A stretch of DNA of 64,000 bases, taken from positions 62,001 through 126,000 of the forward strand of contig JAGXFU010000010.1 in the NCBI GenBank assembly GCA_024637115.1, given 5' to 3'. Made by a program: the position numbers and the translations under genes. The notes under the pieces were generated by a model, which saw only the letters and a program-made list of their open reading frames with translations, was not told where the DNA came from and made no database searches. How positions within the stretch are numbered: the first letter of the stretch is position 1; the number at the start of each line of letters is the position of its first letter. This DNA is from Actinomycetes bacterium (GTDB lineage: Bacteria; Actinomycetota; Coriobacteriia; Anaerosomatales; JAGXFU01). This document shows positions 34,585 through 44,375 of the stretch, piece by piece.

Positions 34585-35727
34585 CTAGTCAGCCCTCCTT
34601 GAGTACATCAGCGTTGCAAGAGAGAGCGACACGAACGCATAGATGGCAAGCGCGCCAACCTGCGGCCACAAGACGTCCCAGCTGCCACCTTTGAGGAAGA
34701 CCGAGCGAGATATCGTGACCATGTAGCGCCCGGGGAACAGATAGGAAATGAACTGCAGGAACGGAGGAATGCTGTTCAGGGGGAACGCAAAACCGGAGAG
34801 CATGAATCCGGGCAGGAAGCTGATGAGAAGTCCCATGAGATTGGCGATCTCAGTGCTTGCCGCTCTGGCTGAGATCATGAGGCCGATTGCGAGTGAGCAC
34901 AGCACAAACAGGAAAGTAGCCACCGCCAGCACAAAGATATCTCCACGCAGAGGAGTGCCGAACACCGTGAGCGCAACGATTGTGATTGCGATCATGTCGG
35001 TGAACGCGAGTACGACCCAGGGGGTGACCTTGCCAAGCATCAGTTCGCCCCTGCGAATCGGCGAAACGATGATCTGCTCGAATGTTCCTTGTTCCTTCTC
35101 CTTGACCAGGGTCACGGCGGTCTGCTGAATCGTGACGATCATGATGACCACGACCATGAGTCCGGGAATCAGAAAGTCCGAGGAGCGCCGCTCGGGGTTG
35201 TACCACATGCGCATCTGCGCATCGATGCCGCCAAACGAACCGGCGTCGATAGCCTGAGTCTCGCCCCAGTCGACGAATATCTCACGGCCGAGCTGACGAT
35301 TGAGCGCGATGACGTACGTTTGGCCGAGCTGCGCCGAATTGGGCTCGGATCCGTCGATCTGTACAGCAACGCGGCCTTCTTCACCGCGGGCGATGTCACG
35401 CCCGAATCCCGGTGCCACGACAACGGCGATCCGCGCGTTGGAGCGGTCGAACGCATCGTTGATCTCGGCCTGCGAGTCGACATGACCGATCACGTCAAAG
35501 AACGTCGACTGTTCGTATGCGGCCAGGTACTCGCGACTTGCTGTGGTTCGGTCGCCGTCCAGCAGGAGCGTGGGAACGTTGTCGACATCAAAGCCAATTG
35601 CATATGCAAAGAGCAGTAGCTGGAGAATCGGCATTCCGAGCACGGCGAACAACATGCGTGGGTCGCGCCGGATATGAACGTATTCTTTGTTCGCGATGGC
35701 TATGATCCTGCGCAGCGAGGCCCTCAT
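34585..35727 (-). CDS. ABC-2 type permease (YbhS/YbhR-like)
   Basis: This 380-residue permease has the same plan as the next gene: N-terminal helix, large external domain, then KEKEQGTFEQIIVSPIRRGELMLGK and five C-terminal helices. It starts inside the end of the upstream ATPase gene (four-base overlap). The paired permeases and two different ATPases reproduce the YbhFSR arrangement in split form. Confidence 0.92.
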   Translation of the reverse strand: MRASLRRIIAIANKEYVHIRRDPRMLFAVLGMPILQLLLFAYAIGFDVDNVPTLLLDGDRTTASREYLAAYEQSTFFDVIGHVDSQAEINDAFDRSNARIAVVVAPGFGRDIARGEEGRVAVQIDGSEPNSAQLGQTYVIALNRQLGREIFVDWGETQAIDAGSFGGIDAQMRMWYNPERRSSDFLIPGLMVVVIMIVTIQQTAVTLVKEKEQGTFEQIIVSPIRRGELMLGKVTPWVVLAFTDMIAITIVALTVFGTPLRGDIFVLAVATFLFVLCSLAIGLMISARAASTEIANLMGLLISFLPGFMLSGFAFPLNSIPPFLQFISYLFPGRYMVTISRSVFLKGGSWDVLWPQVGALAIYAFVSLSLATLMYSRRAD

Positions 35728-36797
35728 TCGGTGGCCGCCTCTGCAACGTCGGCAGCCTGCCGGGCTGCTGCTGCCGTACGAGCTTCTTCGGTCAGATAGG
35801 CGAAGGTCGCCTCCATGTCCATTCGTCCATATGAGGCATCTCGCACCGTCACCCCTGTGCGGGATACAGCCGTCGCAAGGTCCTGGGGAGTCGGGCCGCC
35901 GTGGATGGCGATGGCCCGTACGAGCTCGCCTTGAACCGATGCTCCGAGAATCCCGTCGACGTCCTGAATCACGTTGAGGGCGGCACGCTCGCTATCCGAT
36001 GCAATCTCTATCAGCCGACCGGGTACACGTTCCTTGAGAGCCGCAGGGGTGTCTTGCAGGAGTATGCGTCCGTAGTCCATGAAGGCCACGCGCGAACAGA
36101 GCTCGGCTTCATCCATATAGGGGGTGGCCACAACGACGGTGATGCCCTGGCCATGCAGCCCTGCGATGATTCGCCAGAACTCACGACGCGAGACAGGATC
36201 GACACCGGTCGTCGGCTCATCGAGAAAGAGCAGCTCAGGCTCGTGCATCAGCGTGACGGCAAGGGCGAGCTTCTGCTTCATGCCGCCTGACAGATGCTCT
36301 GCCCGGCGTCCCGAGAAGCCTTCGAGTCCGCTGAACTCCAGGAGGCGTGCTGCGCGCAGGCGCATTTCAACGCGCGGAACCCCTCGAAGCTCGGCAAAGA
36401 AGCGCAGGTTCTCCATGACAGTGAGATCGGGATACAGGCTGAATCGCTGTGACATGTAGCCGATGCGTGGCTTGATGCGGCTCGGATGGTCAATGACCGA
36501 TTCTCCGAATACCAGGGCGTCGCCCTCGGTGGGCCGCAGAACGGTAGACAGCATGCGAATCAACGTGGACTTGCCTGCCCCGTCGGCTCCCACCAGGCCA
36601 AAGATCTCTCCGGCTTCCACCCGAGCGTCTATGCCATCGACCGCGATGGTCTCGTCGCCAAAGCGCTTCACGAGACCGCAGGCCTCGATCGCGGGCGTTG
36701 GTTCGGGTTCGGCCGCGCTCGAGAACTGAGTCTCGATCTCGATCGCATCGAGCGGAGCGGTCTCCTCGGCAGGGTGTATGTCGTGCGATTCGCTCAC
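35724..36797 (-). CDS. ABC transporter ATP-binding protein
   Basis: The GTG at 36797 lies one base after the stop of the adaptor gene and gives a normal N terminus (about 357 aa); the frame is open further upstream but would overlap the adaptor. Motifs: Walker A GADGAGKST, Q-loop YMSQRFS, canonical signature LSGGMKQK, Walker B LLFLDEPTTGVDP. Unlike its neighbour it keeps a standard signature, so the two ATPases are not simple duplicates. Confidence 0.9.
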   Translation of the reverse strand: MSESHDIHPAEETAPLDAIEIETQFSSAAEPEPTPAIEACGLVKRFGDETIAVDGIDARVEAGEIFGLVGADGAGKSTLIRMLSTVLRPTEGDALVFGESVIDHPSRIKPRIGYMSQRFSLYPDLTVMENLRFFAELRGVPRVEMRLRAARLLEFSGLEGFSGRRAEHLSGGMKQKLALAVTLMHEPELLFLDEPTTGVDPVSRREFWRIIAGLHGQGITVVVATPYMDEAELCSRVAFMDYGRILLQDTPAALKERVPGRLIEIASDSERAALNVIQDVDGILGASVQGELVRAIAIHGGPTPQDLATAVSRTGVTVRDASYGRMDMEATFAYLTEEARTAAAARQAADVAEAATE

Positions 36798-36798
36798 G

Positions 36799-37575
36799 TT
36801 AGAACGCCACGTCCACGGGCATACCGGGCTTGAGTACGTCGCCTGCGTCGTCGACCTCGAGGCGAACCTCGTAGACGAGCTTGACGCGCTGTTCCTTGGT
36901 CTCCACGTTTGAAGGCGTGAACTCAGCTTCGCTGGCGATGTAGACCACAACACCCGCAAAGTCGGTTTCCGATGAGTCGGCAGTGATCGTGGCCATGTCG
37001 CCCAGGGTCACTTCGCCGATATTTGTCTCGGGGATGTAGATGCTCACGTAGAGGGTGGAGAGGTCGGTGAGCGTTGCGAGCGTCTTGCCGGGGCTCGCGT
37101 TCTCCCCAAGTGATGCCGTGAGTTTGGCGATGGTGCCGTCCATCGGGGCGGTGATGGTCGCGTAGCCCAGTTGAGCATCTGCCATCTGCCGTGCGGCACT
37201 CGCCTGGTCGAGCCGTGCCTGAACACGCGCGATCTCAGCGGTGCTCGCCTTGTCGGCGCGCGCCTGGTCGAGCGCCGCTTGAGCAGCGCGTACACCGGCA
37301 TCGGCCTGGGTCACCTGGAGCTGCAGTAGTTCGCTGTCCAGCGTGAACAGAACGGTGCCCGAGGTGACCTCGGCGCCTTCCTCGGCCTCTGCAGTGGCGA
37401 TTCGCCCCGCAATGAGTGAGGAGACGGCGACTTCGCGCGCCTCGATCGTGCCGCTTCCGCCAAGGACGTCCTCGGCAGTTGCGTCCTGACCGTAGGTAGT
37501 CCACCACCACCAACCTCCCGCAGCGCCAGCCGCGATGAGGAGGAGGACCACGACGATGATGATGCGCTTCTTCAT
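36799..37575 (-). CDS. HlyD/YbhG-type membrane fusion (adaptor) protein
   Basis: The 258-residue protein has one N-terminal membrane helix (KRIIIVVVLLLIAAGAAGG), a biotinyl-lipoyl-like half-motif (IEAREVAVSSLIAGRIA), a short coiled coil rich in Ala/Gln (about 90-145) and the return half-motif ATITAPMDGTI, then a beta-barrel domain. Such proteins extend ABC exporters across the envelope. It is the second adaptor gene of the operon. Confidence 0.9.
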   Translation of the reverse strand: MKKRIIIVVVLLLIAAGAAGGWWWWTTYGQDATAEDVLGGSGTIEAREVAVSSLIAGRIATAEAEEGAEVTSGTVLFTLDSELLQLQVTQADAGVRAAQAALDQARADKASTAEIARVQARLDQASAARQMADAQLGYATITAPMDGTIAKLTASLGENASPGKTLATLTDLSTLYVSIYIPETNIGEVTLGDMATITADSSETDFAGVVVYIASEAEFTPSNVETKEQRVKLVYEVRLEVDDAGDVLKPGMPVDVAF

Positions 37576-37606
37576 CGTTCTCGAACCCCGTTCCGTTTCG
37601 TTGTGA

Positions 37607-38851
37607 TTAATCGGTCAGTATCAGGAGGTCGGCGGGTGTTCCGGGCGGTAGCCCGGGCGCTCCGTAGACCTCGATGGTCACCTTGAATGCACGTGTGAGA
37701 TGGATGAACTTCGTTGAGAACGTTGTTGGCACGATCTGGTATTCAGCTCCGATGGATGTCACCACGCCGGTGAACTCCTCGCCGGGAAGCGAGTCGATTC
37801 TCACACGGGCAGGGGAGCCCGCGCGGAACCGCCGGGCCTGCTCTGATGTCACGAATGTGTCCAGGAGCGGGCGGGCAAGGGTGCGTAGCGTTATGAGCGG
37901 CGCACCTGCAGCGCGTACTTCTCCCTGCGAGATCGCTTCGACAACGATTCCATCACGCGGAGCGATGATCGTGGCGCGCCCGAGCTGTGCTTCGACCACG
38001 GCGAGAATCGCCTGTCTCGCATCTACGAGTGCGATGGCCGTGCGCTGTACTGCCTGAAGCGAGCTTTCTGCGTCCTGCAGTTCCAGCTGGGCCTTCTGAA
38101 GATCTTCGAGGCTGACCTGGAGCTCCTCAAGGGCCTTGTCGACCTGAGAGATCGTGAGCTCGAGACGCGCAATGTTGGCCGCGATCTCAGGTGAGAGCGG
38201 AGGCGGAGTACCCGTTCCCGGATTGCTTGGGGGTGCTGCAATCGCGCGAGCCGCATCGAGTTGCGTTTGCAGGTCGCGTCTCTGAAGCTGGAGGTCAACA
38301 ATCGTTTGCTGAACTTCCACGGTCTTTGAAGCGGCGTCCGAGCGACCGTCTACGATGTCACCGGTTCGAGATTCGATGTATGCCAGATCCGCCTCGGCAC
38401 GTGCAAGATCTGCGCGGGCAGCTGATGCCGCCGCGGAGGCGAGGGAGTCGTCGAGTATCGCGATGACCTGCCCTGTAGTGACGGTGTCTCCGGGCTTGAC
38501 CCGCATGTCCACGACGCGCTCCCATGTCTTTGCCGGACCCAGGAGCGACTCGAACAGATCCCGACTCTCCGTAGCCAGAGCGGTTTGGCCTTGCTGTCCA
38601 TCATTCGCTGCAGCAGTTCCGGTACCCACGAGAGAGGGAGCTGTGCCGATTGAGGGATCGACCGCGGTGCGCGGCAGGTTCGGCACACGAATCACGACGA
38701 GGTCATCGACGAACGACCCGGTGAGCTCAAGGCCCTCGGTTGTTTGTGGACTGCAGCCGGCCACGAGCAGCAGCGCAGAGAGACCGAGTGCCATGAGCAG
38801 CCCGCAGGCGAATCGGTAGAACCGAGTATGTGAGTTATCATTCACTAACAT
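37607..38851 (-). CDS. Lipoprotein adaptor of the export operon (HlyD family)
   Basis: The 414-residue product has a lipoprotein signal with lipobox LVAGC (Cys about 33), a lipoyl-like segment (MRVKPGDTVTTGQVIAILDD), a long coiled coil (about 140-270, interrupted by a Pro-rich hinge) and a return segment (ATIIAPRDGIVVEAI). It is the first gene of the eight-gene operon. ATG 38851 is annotated; GTG 38845, nine bases after CGGAG, is an equally good start because the predicted transcript begins near 38860. Confidence 0.85.
   Translation of the reverse strand: MLVNDNSHTRFYRFACGLLMALGLSALLLVAGCSPQTTEGLELTGSFVDDLVVIRVPNLPRTAVDPSIGTAPSLVGTGTAAANDGQQGQTALATESRDLFESLLGPAKTWERVVDMRVKPGDTVTTGQVIAILDDSLASAAASAARADLARAEADLAYIESRTGDIVDGRSDAASKTVEVQQTIVDLQLQRRDLQTQLDAARAIAAPPSNPGTGTPPPLSPEIAANIARLELTISQVDKALEELQVSLEDLQKAQLELQDAESSLQAVQRTAIALVDARQAILAVVEAQLGRATIIAPRDGIVVEAISQGEVRAAGAPLITLRTLARPLLDTFVTSEQARRFRAGSPARVRIDSLPGEEFTGVVTSIGAEYQIVPTTFSTKFIHLTRAFKVTIEVYGAPGLPPGTPADLLILTD
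38830..38849. promoter_or_regulatory. Imperfect inverted repeat, possible TetR operator
   Basis: On the minus strand GTTAGTGA-ATGA-TAACTCAC has 6 of 8 symmetric positions. It lies just downstream of the predicted transcription start of the export operon. Confidence 0.45.
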
Positions 38852-38866
38852 GTACTCCGAGGTCCT

Positions 38867-38895
38867 ATCCTAGTCGCTCTTTGGTGCGCAGACAA
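38867..38895 (-). promoter_or_regulatory. Promoter of the export operon
   Basis: TTGTCT, a 17-base spacer and TAGGAT on the minus strand place the transcript start near 38860, a few bases before the first gene. Confidence 0.6.
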
Positions 38896-38913
38896 TAGTA
38901 TTCGCTCTCAGCC

Positions 38914-38941
38914 TTGCGGGGAATGGTCTCTGCAGTATAGA
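38914..38941 (+). promoter_or_regulatory. Promoter of the BASS transporter gene
   Basis: TTGCGG, a 16-base spacer and TATAGA. The -10 overlaps the CsoR-like palindrome by two bases, so a bound repressor would block the polymerase. Confidence 0.55.
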
Positions 38942-38959
38942 ATACCCCGTAGGGTATTC
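38940..38959. promoter_or_regulatory. CsoR/CstR-like operator palindrome
   Basis: GAATACCCCGTAGGGTATTC has perfect 7-base arms (GAATACC/GGTATTC). The TACCCC-GGGTA core resembles operators of CsoR-family copper or persulfide sensors. No such regulator gene is in the window. Confidence 0.6.
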
Positions 38960-38996
38960 AGGAATCACACCGATTCAGGCTCGCCAAGGAGAGTGA

Positions 38997-40013
38997 ATGA
39001 TGCTTCTGTCCGCATTCGATCGTGTTCGCCGTCCGCTTCAGGGGCTCTCTCAACATCTGGTCATCTGGGTTCCTGCCGCTATGACGGCGGGCCTTGTCGT
39101 GGGTCTCCTCGTAGATCTGACTCCTCTCAAGATGCTCGTACTTCCCCTCACGATGCTCATGGTCTATCCGATGTTGGTGAACTTTCGTCCCGCTGAAGCG
39201 TTCAACGTTCGTGCTGCCAAGGCGGTTATTCTTGCGATGGTTCTTAACTTCGTTGTGCTTCCGGCACTCGCCTGGGCGCTCGCTGTGACCTTCTTTGACG
39301 GAAACCCCCAGCTGTTCGTTGGGATGCTGCTTGTAGGACTGTTCCCGACCTCCGGCATGACCATCTCTTGGACCGGGCTCGCCAGGGGCAATGTCGCTGC
39401 TGCGATAAAGATGACCGTCATCGGGTTGCTGATGGCGGCGGTACTCGCGCCGTTGTACCTGTATCTTCTGGCCGGCACGCGCGTTGCTGTCGATGTGCTC
39501 GGTGTTGCCCAGACGGTTGCGCTGGTCGTGTTCGTGCCCATGATGGCGGGGGTCCTGACCCGACGTTTCCTCGTGCGCCGATACACGCAGCCCGTATACA
39601 AAGAACGCCTCGCTCCGGTCTTTCCTGCACTGTCCACTCTTGGCGTGCTCGCTATCGTGTTTCTGGCGATAGGCCTCAAGGCCAAGATGATCGTCAACGA
39701 CCCTGCACTGCTTGCGCGCATAGCGCTACCGCTCCTTCTGTTCTACCTGGTGGCGTTCGCCGTGGCGACGATCGTGGGCAGATTCTCTCTCAACAGGAGC
39801 GATGCGGTAGCAGCCGTATACGGCTCGGTGATGCGCAATCTCTCGGTTGCCCTTGGGATCGCCATCGCATCGTTTGGCCCGGAAGCGGCGCTCGTTCTGG
39901 CCGGCGCGTACATCGTCCAGGTTCAGGGCGCGGCATGGTACGTTCGCATTGCAGACGCGCTACTGTGCACCGGCGACGATTGCGGGCCGGAAGTCGATCC
40001 CGCAACGGCCTAG
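38997..40013 (+). CDS. BASS-family transporter related to ACR3 arsenite permeases
   Basis: This 338-residue protein has about ten membrane helices. [14 protein letters not shown] and [26 protein letters not shown] correspond to ACR3/BASS blocks. ACR3 proteins have a conserved Cys in the segment aligned to FPTSGM (usually PC), here absent, so arsenite-thiol chemistry is doubtful; the C terminus has Cys in LLCTGDDCG. The CsoR-like operator in the promoter suggests control by metal or sulfur species. The substrate is not known. Confidence 0.8.
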   Translation: MMLLSAFDRVRRPLQGLSQHLVIWVPAAMTAGLVVGLLVDLTPLKMLVLPLTMLMVYPMLVNFRPAEAFNVRAAKAVILAMVLNFVVLPALAWALAVTFFDGNPQLFVGMLLVGLFPTSGMTISWTGLARGNVAAAIKMTVIGLLMAAVLAPLYLYLLAGTRVAVDVLGVAQTVALVVFVPMMAGVLTRRFLVRRYTQPVYKERLAPVFPALSTLGVLAIVFLAIGLKAKMIVNDPALLARIALPLLLFYLVAFAVATIVGRFSLNRSDAVAAVYGSVMRNLSVALGIAIASFGPEAALVLAGAYIVQVQGAAWYVRIADALLCTGDDCGPEVDPATA

Positions 40014-40115
40014 GGGATTGAGAAGGACCCCTCTGCCTGTCCGAGTGCCGGGCCGCCGGGTGTCGTCACGGACCCGCCCTAGCGGAATCTCGCCGCGTCG
40101 GGCATACTTACCGCG

Positions 40116-40140
40116 AACGCCCGCCGAGCAAGCGGGCGTT
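40116..40140 (+). terminator. Hairpin in the BASS-purA gap
   Basis: AACGCCCGC and GCGGGCGTT pair around a 7-base loop, about 100 bases after the transporter stop. It has no T-run. The remainder of 40014-40230 shows only GC-rich local pairing and no gene. Confidence 0.45.
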
Positions 40141-40230
40141 GCGCACGTCGCCACAAGCTTAGGCGGCTGCCCGGTCCGGGAGCGGCGGCAAGGGTCCGCG
40201 GGACCGATCACTTTCAGGGAGCCTATCTAC

Positions 40231-41520
40231 ATGGCCGGCATAGTGCTCGTCGGCGCCCAATGGGGCGACGAAGGTAAGGGCAAGATCACCGACCTCATCG
40301 CGGACGATTTCGACTACGTCGTTCGTTTCCAGGGGGGCAACAACGCAGGGCATACCGTCATCCACGGCGGTCGCACCCTCAAGCTTCATCTCATCCCGAG
40401 CGGGATCATGTACCCGCACATCACGCCGGTGATCGGCAACGGGTGCGTCATCGATCCTAAAGTACTGCTCGAGGAGATGGACCGGCTCGAGGCCGACGGA
40501 CTCTCGACCCACCGTCTCCTCATCAGCTGCAACGCACACATCATCATGCCGTACCACCGCGATCTCGATGGTGCGAGCGAACGTCGTCTCGGTAATCTCG
40601 AGATCGGAACAACGCGTCGCGGCATCGGTCCCGCATACCAGGACAAGGCGAGCCGCATGGGCCTGCGCGTCCAGGACCTCCAGGACGAGCACATCTTTCG
40701 CAAGAAGGTCGAAGCCGCGCTCCACGAAAAGAATGACATCCTCTCCAAGGTCTACGGTCTGCCGACCTATACGGTCGATCAGATTGCCGAGGAGTACCTG
40801 CCCTACGCCGAGCGCATCAAGCCGCACATCGCGGATACGTCGCTCGTGGTCAACAAGGCGCTTTCTGCAGACCAGTGGGTGCTGTTCGAGGGCGCCCAGG
40901 GAACGTTGCTTGATCTCGATCACGGCACCTACCCGTTCGTTACCTCGTCGAGTCCGATCGCGGGTGGCGCATGCACGGGTGCCGGTGTCGGTCCCAGAAC
41001 CATCGATCGTGTTCTCGGAATCGCCAAGGCGTACATCACACGAGTCGGGTCAGGTCCGTTCCCGACCGAGCTCGACGACGAGACCGGGCGCCATCTCATC
41101 GAAGTCGGTCACGAGTACGGTACGACCACCGGGCGCGAACGCCGTGCCGGTTGGTATGATGCGGTGATCGTTCGCTACACCGTTCAGGTGAGCGGGCTGA
41201 CCGACCTCATCCTCACCAAGCTCGATGTGCTCTCGCAGCTCGACACCATCAAAGTGTGCGTTGCCTACGAGTACGAGGGGCATCGCTACAATAACCTTCC
41301 GTGTCATCAGACGATCTTCCATCACGCCAAGCCGATCTACGAAGAGCTGCCGGGATGGAAGACCGATATCACGCACTGCCGCACATTCGAGGAGCTTCCC
41401 AAGGAAGCGCGCGACTACGTGCAGTACATCGAGGATCTGGCGGAAGTGCCGGTCTCGATGATCGCAGTCGGCCCCAGCCGCGAGCAGACCATCATGCGCA
41501 GGTGGGAAGCAAGACCGTAG
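40231..41520 (+). CDS. purA: Adenylosuccinate synthetase
   Basis: The 429-residue enzyme starts [18 protein letters not shown], the GTP P-loop-like signature, followed by [12 protein letters not shown] (catalytic His and Asp region), [17 protein letters not shown], and the [12 protein letters not shown] and [11 protein letters not shown]-specific blocks. It condenses IMP with aspartate in AMP synthesis. CAGGGAG precedes the ATG. First of a loose purine cluster (purA, purD, purE). Confidence 0.97.
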   Translation: MAGIVLVGAQWGDEGKGKITDLIADDFDYVVRFQGGNNAGHTVIHGGRTLKLHLIPSGIMYPHITPVIGNGCVIDPKVLLEEMDRLEADGLSTHRLLISCNAHIIMPYHRDLDGASERRLGNLEIGTTRRGIGPAYQDKASRMGLRVQDLQDEHIFRKKVEAALHEKNDILSKVYGLPTYTVDQIAEEYLPYAERIKPHIADTSLVVNKALSADQWVLFEGAQGTLLDLDHGTYPFVTSSSPIAGGACTGAGVGPRTIDRVLGIAKAYITRVGSGPFPTELDDETGRHLIEVGHEYGTTTGRERRAGWYDAVIVRYTVQVSGLTDLILTKLDVLSQLDTIKVCVAYEYEGHRYNNLPCHQTIFHHAKPIYEELPGWKTDITHCRTFEELPKEARDYVQYIEDLAEVPVSMIAVGPSREQTIMRRWEARP

Positions 41521-41541
41521 CAATACACGAGCGGTAAATCG

Positions 41542-41570
41542 CACAGTGCCGGTCCGCGACCGGCCCTGTG
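41542..41570 (+). terminator. Terminator after purA
   Basis: CACAG-t-GCCGGTC pairs with GACCGGC-c-CTGTG around CGC, followed by TTGTGTGCTTT, 21 bases after purA. Confidence 0.75.
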
Positions 41571-41644
41571 TTGTGTGCTTTGTCGCCCTTCTTGCGGCAC
41601 GAGCGCTCTCGCGTAGTCCAGATGGGCGGCCCGTGCTTTTCGGC

Positions 41645-41650
41645 TACAAT
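41645..41650 (+). promoter_or_regulatory. Possible -10 of purD
   Basis: TACAAT about 50 bases before purD; no clear -35 at standard spacing. Confidence 0.35.
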
Positions 41651-41699
41651 CTATGTCCGACGGAAAGTATCTCGACTCGTTGAAGGGGGCGCTGACCCG

Positions 41700-42986
41700 A
41701 TGCGTATTCTTGTCCTTGGCGGAGGCGGACGCGAGCATGCGATCGTTGCCAAACTCGCGCAGTCCCCACGAACCTCCGCGCTTTTTTGCGCTCCCGGCAA
41801 CGGAGGTACCGTATTTCTTGGCGAGAACGTGTCGCTCGATATCGAGGATCCTCAGGCGGTGGCAGCATACGCGACCGAGCACGCGATCGACCTGGTGGTG
41901 ATCGGACCTGAGGGCCCGCTCGTAGCAGGTGTCGCCGACGCCGTTGAGGCGGCTGGAATCCTCGCATTCGGCCCCACCGCGGCCGGTGCCCGCCTCGAAG
42001 GGTCCAAGTCGTTCGCCAAGGACCTGATGGCCCGTCACGGCATCCCCGCAGGCTTCAGTGAGGCCTTTACCGATGAGGCCGCAGCACTTGAGTACCTCGA
42101 TGAGGTGGCGGCCCCGATCGTTGTCAAAGCCGATGGTCTTGCAGCCGGCAAAGGCGTGACGGTGGCGATGGATATCCACACGGCGCGCGAGGCAGTCACT
42201 GAGTGCTTCGATGGTCGTTTCGGCGAGGCTGGAACCACGGTGCTCATCGAGGAGTTCTTGTCCGGGCCCGAGTGCTCGCTCCTTGCGTTCACCGATGGCG
42301 AAACGGTTGTCCCCATGGCTCCCGCGCAGGATCACAAGCGCGCCTATGAAAACGACAAAGGCCCCAACACGGGAGGCATGGGCGTCTACTCTCCCGTACC
42401 GATCGTGACCGACACTGAGTATGCGACCATGATTGAGATCATGGAACTCACTGCCGCCGGTCTGGCTTCGGACGGTATCGACTACCGGGGAGTACTCTAC
42501 GGCGGATTCATTCTCACCGATGAAGGCCCCAAGGTTCTCGAGTTCAATGCGCGTTTCGGTGATCCCGAGACCCAGGTCGTACTGCCCCGTCTCGATGGCG
42601 ACCTGGTCGACATCATGGTCGCCACGGCGGAGCGTCGCTTGAGCGACATCGAACTGAAGTGGAAGCCCGAGTGGGCGGTGAGCGTGGTGCTGGCCTCGGG
42701 TGGATACCCGAACGAGTACGAAAAGGGCAGAGTCATTACCGGTATCGAGGAGGCCTCGGCACTTCCCGGGGTGACGGTGTACCATGCCGGCACGAAGGTC
42801 ACGGATGACGGCTCACTCGTGAACGCCGGCGGGCGCGTCCTCAACGTCACCGCCCTTGGCGATTCATTTTCCTCGGCGCGCGACCGTGCATACGAGGCGG
42901 TGGCCAAGATCGAGTGGGACGATATGTTCTTCCGGACCGATATCGGCGCCAAGGCCATGCGTGGCCGCGACGCCTGGAAGGCCTGA
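41700..42986 (+). CDS. purD: Phosphoribosylamine-glycine ligase
   Basis: The 428-residue GARS begins [15 protein letters not shown], has the ATP-grasp blocks [16 protein letters not shown] and [24 protein letters not shown], and the metal-binding [13 protein letters not shown]. It joins glycine to phosphoribosylamine in purine synthesis. ATG 41700 matches the family N terminus; the frame continues upstream to 41568 but without homology. Confidence 0.97.
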   Translation: MRILVLGGGGREHAIVAKLAQSPRTSALFCAPGNGGTVFLGENVSLDIEDPQAVAAYATEHAIDLVVIGPEGPLVAGVADAVEAAGILAFGPTAAGARLEGSKSFAKDLMARHGIPAGFSEAFTDEAAALEYLDEVAAPIVVKADGLAAGKGVTVAMDIHTAREAVTECFDGRFGEAGTTVLIEEFLSGPECSLLAFTDGETVVPMAPAQDHKRAYENDKGPNTGGMGVYSPVPIVTDTEYATMIEIMELTAAGLASDGIDYRGVLYGGFILTDEGPKVLEFNARFGDPETQVVLPRLDGDLVDIMVATAERRLSDIELKWKPEWAVSVVLASGGYPNEYEKGRVITGIEEASALPGVTVYHAGTKVTDDGSLVNAGGRVLNVTALGDSFSSARDRAYEAVAKIEWDDMFFRTDIGAKAMRGRDAWKA

Positions 42987-42993
42987 ATACGCG

Positions 42994-44358
42994 ATGCTCT
43001 CCGAAAGACTTCTCTCACGCGTGGTGCGCTCGAGCAACGATCGCTATCTGCGCCTTGCCACGACCGAAGCCGACTCGCTTCCCGGGCCGGTCGAGGGCCG
43101 CAACTACATGCTCTACGTACACATCCCGTTCTGTACGAGATTGTGCCCGTACTGCTCGTTTAACCGATTCCCCTTCTCCGAGGAGAGAGCGCGGCCTTAC
43201 TTTGAGAGCCTCAAGGCCGAGCTTCAGATGGTTGCCGACCTGGGCTATGACTTCCAGTCCATGTACATCGGCGGCGGAACGCCCACGGTCATCATCGAAG
43301 AGTTGTGCGACATCATCGACAGGGCGCGATCATTGTTCTCCATCAAGGAAGTCAGCTGCGAGACCAACCCGGATCATCTGATTCCTTCGATCATCGAGCC
43401 ACTTCAAGATCGCGTGCAACGCCTCAGCGTGGGCGTGCAATCCTTCGACGATATGCTCCTCAAGCAGATGGAGCGTTACGACAAGTACGGGTCTGGCGAG
43501 GCAACGTTGCAGCGAATCAAGGATGCCGAGGGCGCGTTTCACTCGCTGAACGTTGACATGATCTTCAACTTTCCCAGCCAGACCCCTGAGATGCTCAAGC
43601 GTGACGTGGAGATGCTCAACGAGTCCGGTTGCAACCAGACTACGTTCTATCCGCTCATGGCCTCTCCGGTGGTTCGCGAGTCGCTCAAACGCAGCGTGGG
43701 CACGGTCTCCTACGGCAAAGAACATGAGCTTTACCGGGTTCTCGACGCCGGGCTTGCCGAGAAGTTCTCTCCCGCCAGTGCATGGACGTTCTCGCGCACG
43801 GGCGGCGGAATGATCGATGAGTACATCGTTGATTACGAAGACTATGTGGGGATCGGGTCGGGCGCATTCTCCTTCCTTGGTGGAACGCTGTGGTCGAATA
43901 CGTTCTCGTTGAGCGAGTACGGTCGCCGCATTGGCGAGGGAAAGATGAGCGCAGTCGCCAGGCGTGAGTTCTCGCTACGGGAACGCATGCGCTATCGATT
44001 CATGATGGGGCTGTTCGGACTTGAGCTCGACAAGCTCGCTTTCAAGCGCGATTTTGGAGTCGATATAGAACGGGCGCTTCCAACTGAGACGTTGTTCATG
44101 CGGACGGTGGGTGCCTATGACATTGATGATGTCCAACGAATCACCCTCACGCCCAAGGGACGCTACCTGCTCGTGGTGATGATGCGCGAATTCTTTATCG
44201 GGGTGAACGGCGTGAGGGACCAGGCGAGAGCCGGCCTGCCTGAAGAGGAGAGACGGCTGTTCCATGACGAGGGGGATGCGTCATGTGAGTCCGGTCATGC
44301 TGTGGCATCTGCAGTTGCCGCAACCGAAGAATCCGAATCCGGCGTCTCAGCGCCATAG
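42994..44358 (+). CDS. Radical SAM protein of the HemN/HemW coproporphyrinogen dehydrogenase-like family
   Basis: The 454-residue protein starts seven bases after purD. It has YVHIPFCTRLCPYCSFNRF, the CxxxCxxC cluster motif with the extra aromatic typical of HemN/HemW, then MYIGGGTPT and SVGVQSFDD. The C-terminal half includes a HemN_C-like region (RYRFMMGLFGLELDKLAF). Relatives include HemN, the haem chaperone HemW and the ring-opening ChuW/HutW group; sequence alone does not choose between them. Placement between purD and purE suggests cotranscription, not a purine role. The tail after about 415 is polar and likely disordered. Confidence 0.82.
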   Translation: MLSERLLSRVVRSSNDRYLRLATTEADSLPGPVEGRNYMLYVHIPFCTRLCPYCSFNRFPFSEERARPYFESLKAELQMVADLGYDFQSMYIGGGTPTVIIEELCDIIDRARSLFSIKEVSCETNPDHLIPSIIEPLQDRVQRLSVGVQSFDDMLLKQMERYDKYGSGEATLQRIKDAEGAFHSLNVDMIFNFPSQTPEMLKRDVEMLNESGCNQTTFYPLMASPVVRESLKRSVGTVSYGKEHELYRVLDAGLAEKFSPASAWTFSRTGGGMIDEYIVDYEDYVGIGSGAFSFLGGTLWSNTFSLSEYGRRIGEGKMSAVARREFSLRERMRYRFMMGLFGLELDKLAFKRDFGVDIERALPTETLFMRTVGAYDIDDVQRITLTPKGRYLLVVMMREFFIGVNGVRDQARAGLPEEERRLFHDEGDASCESGHAVASAVAATEESESGVSAP

Positions 44359-44375
44359 AGAGAAGGAGCACCCTC

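Noticed and set aside
36798..36959. N-terminal extension of the ABC ATPase at 35724
   Set aside because: It lies entirely within the adaptor gene in another frame and has no homology; the GTG at 36797 is a natural coupled start.
40014..40230. Purine riboswitch before purA
   Set aside because: The leader is GC-rich with local hairpins but lacks the conserved purine-riboswitch core.
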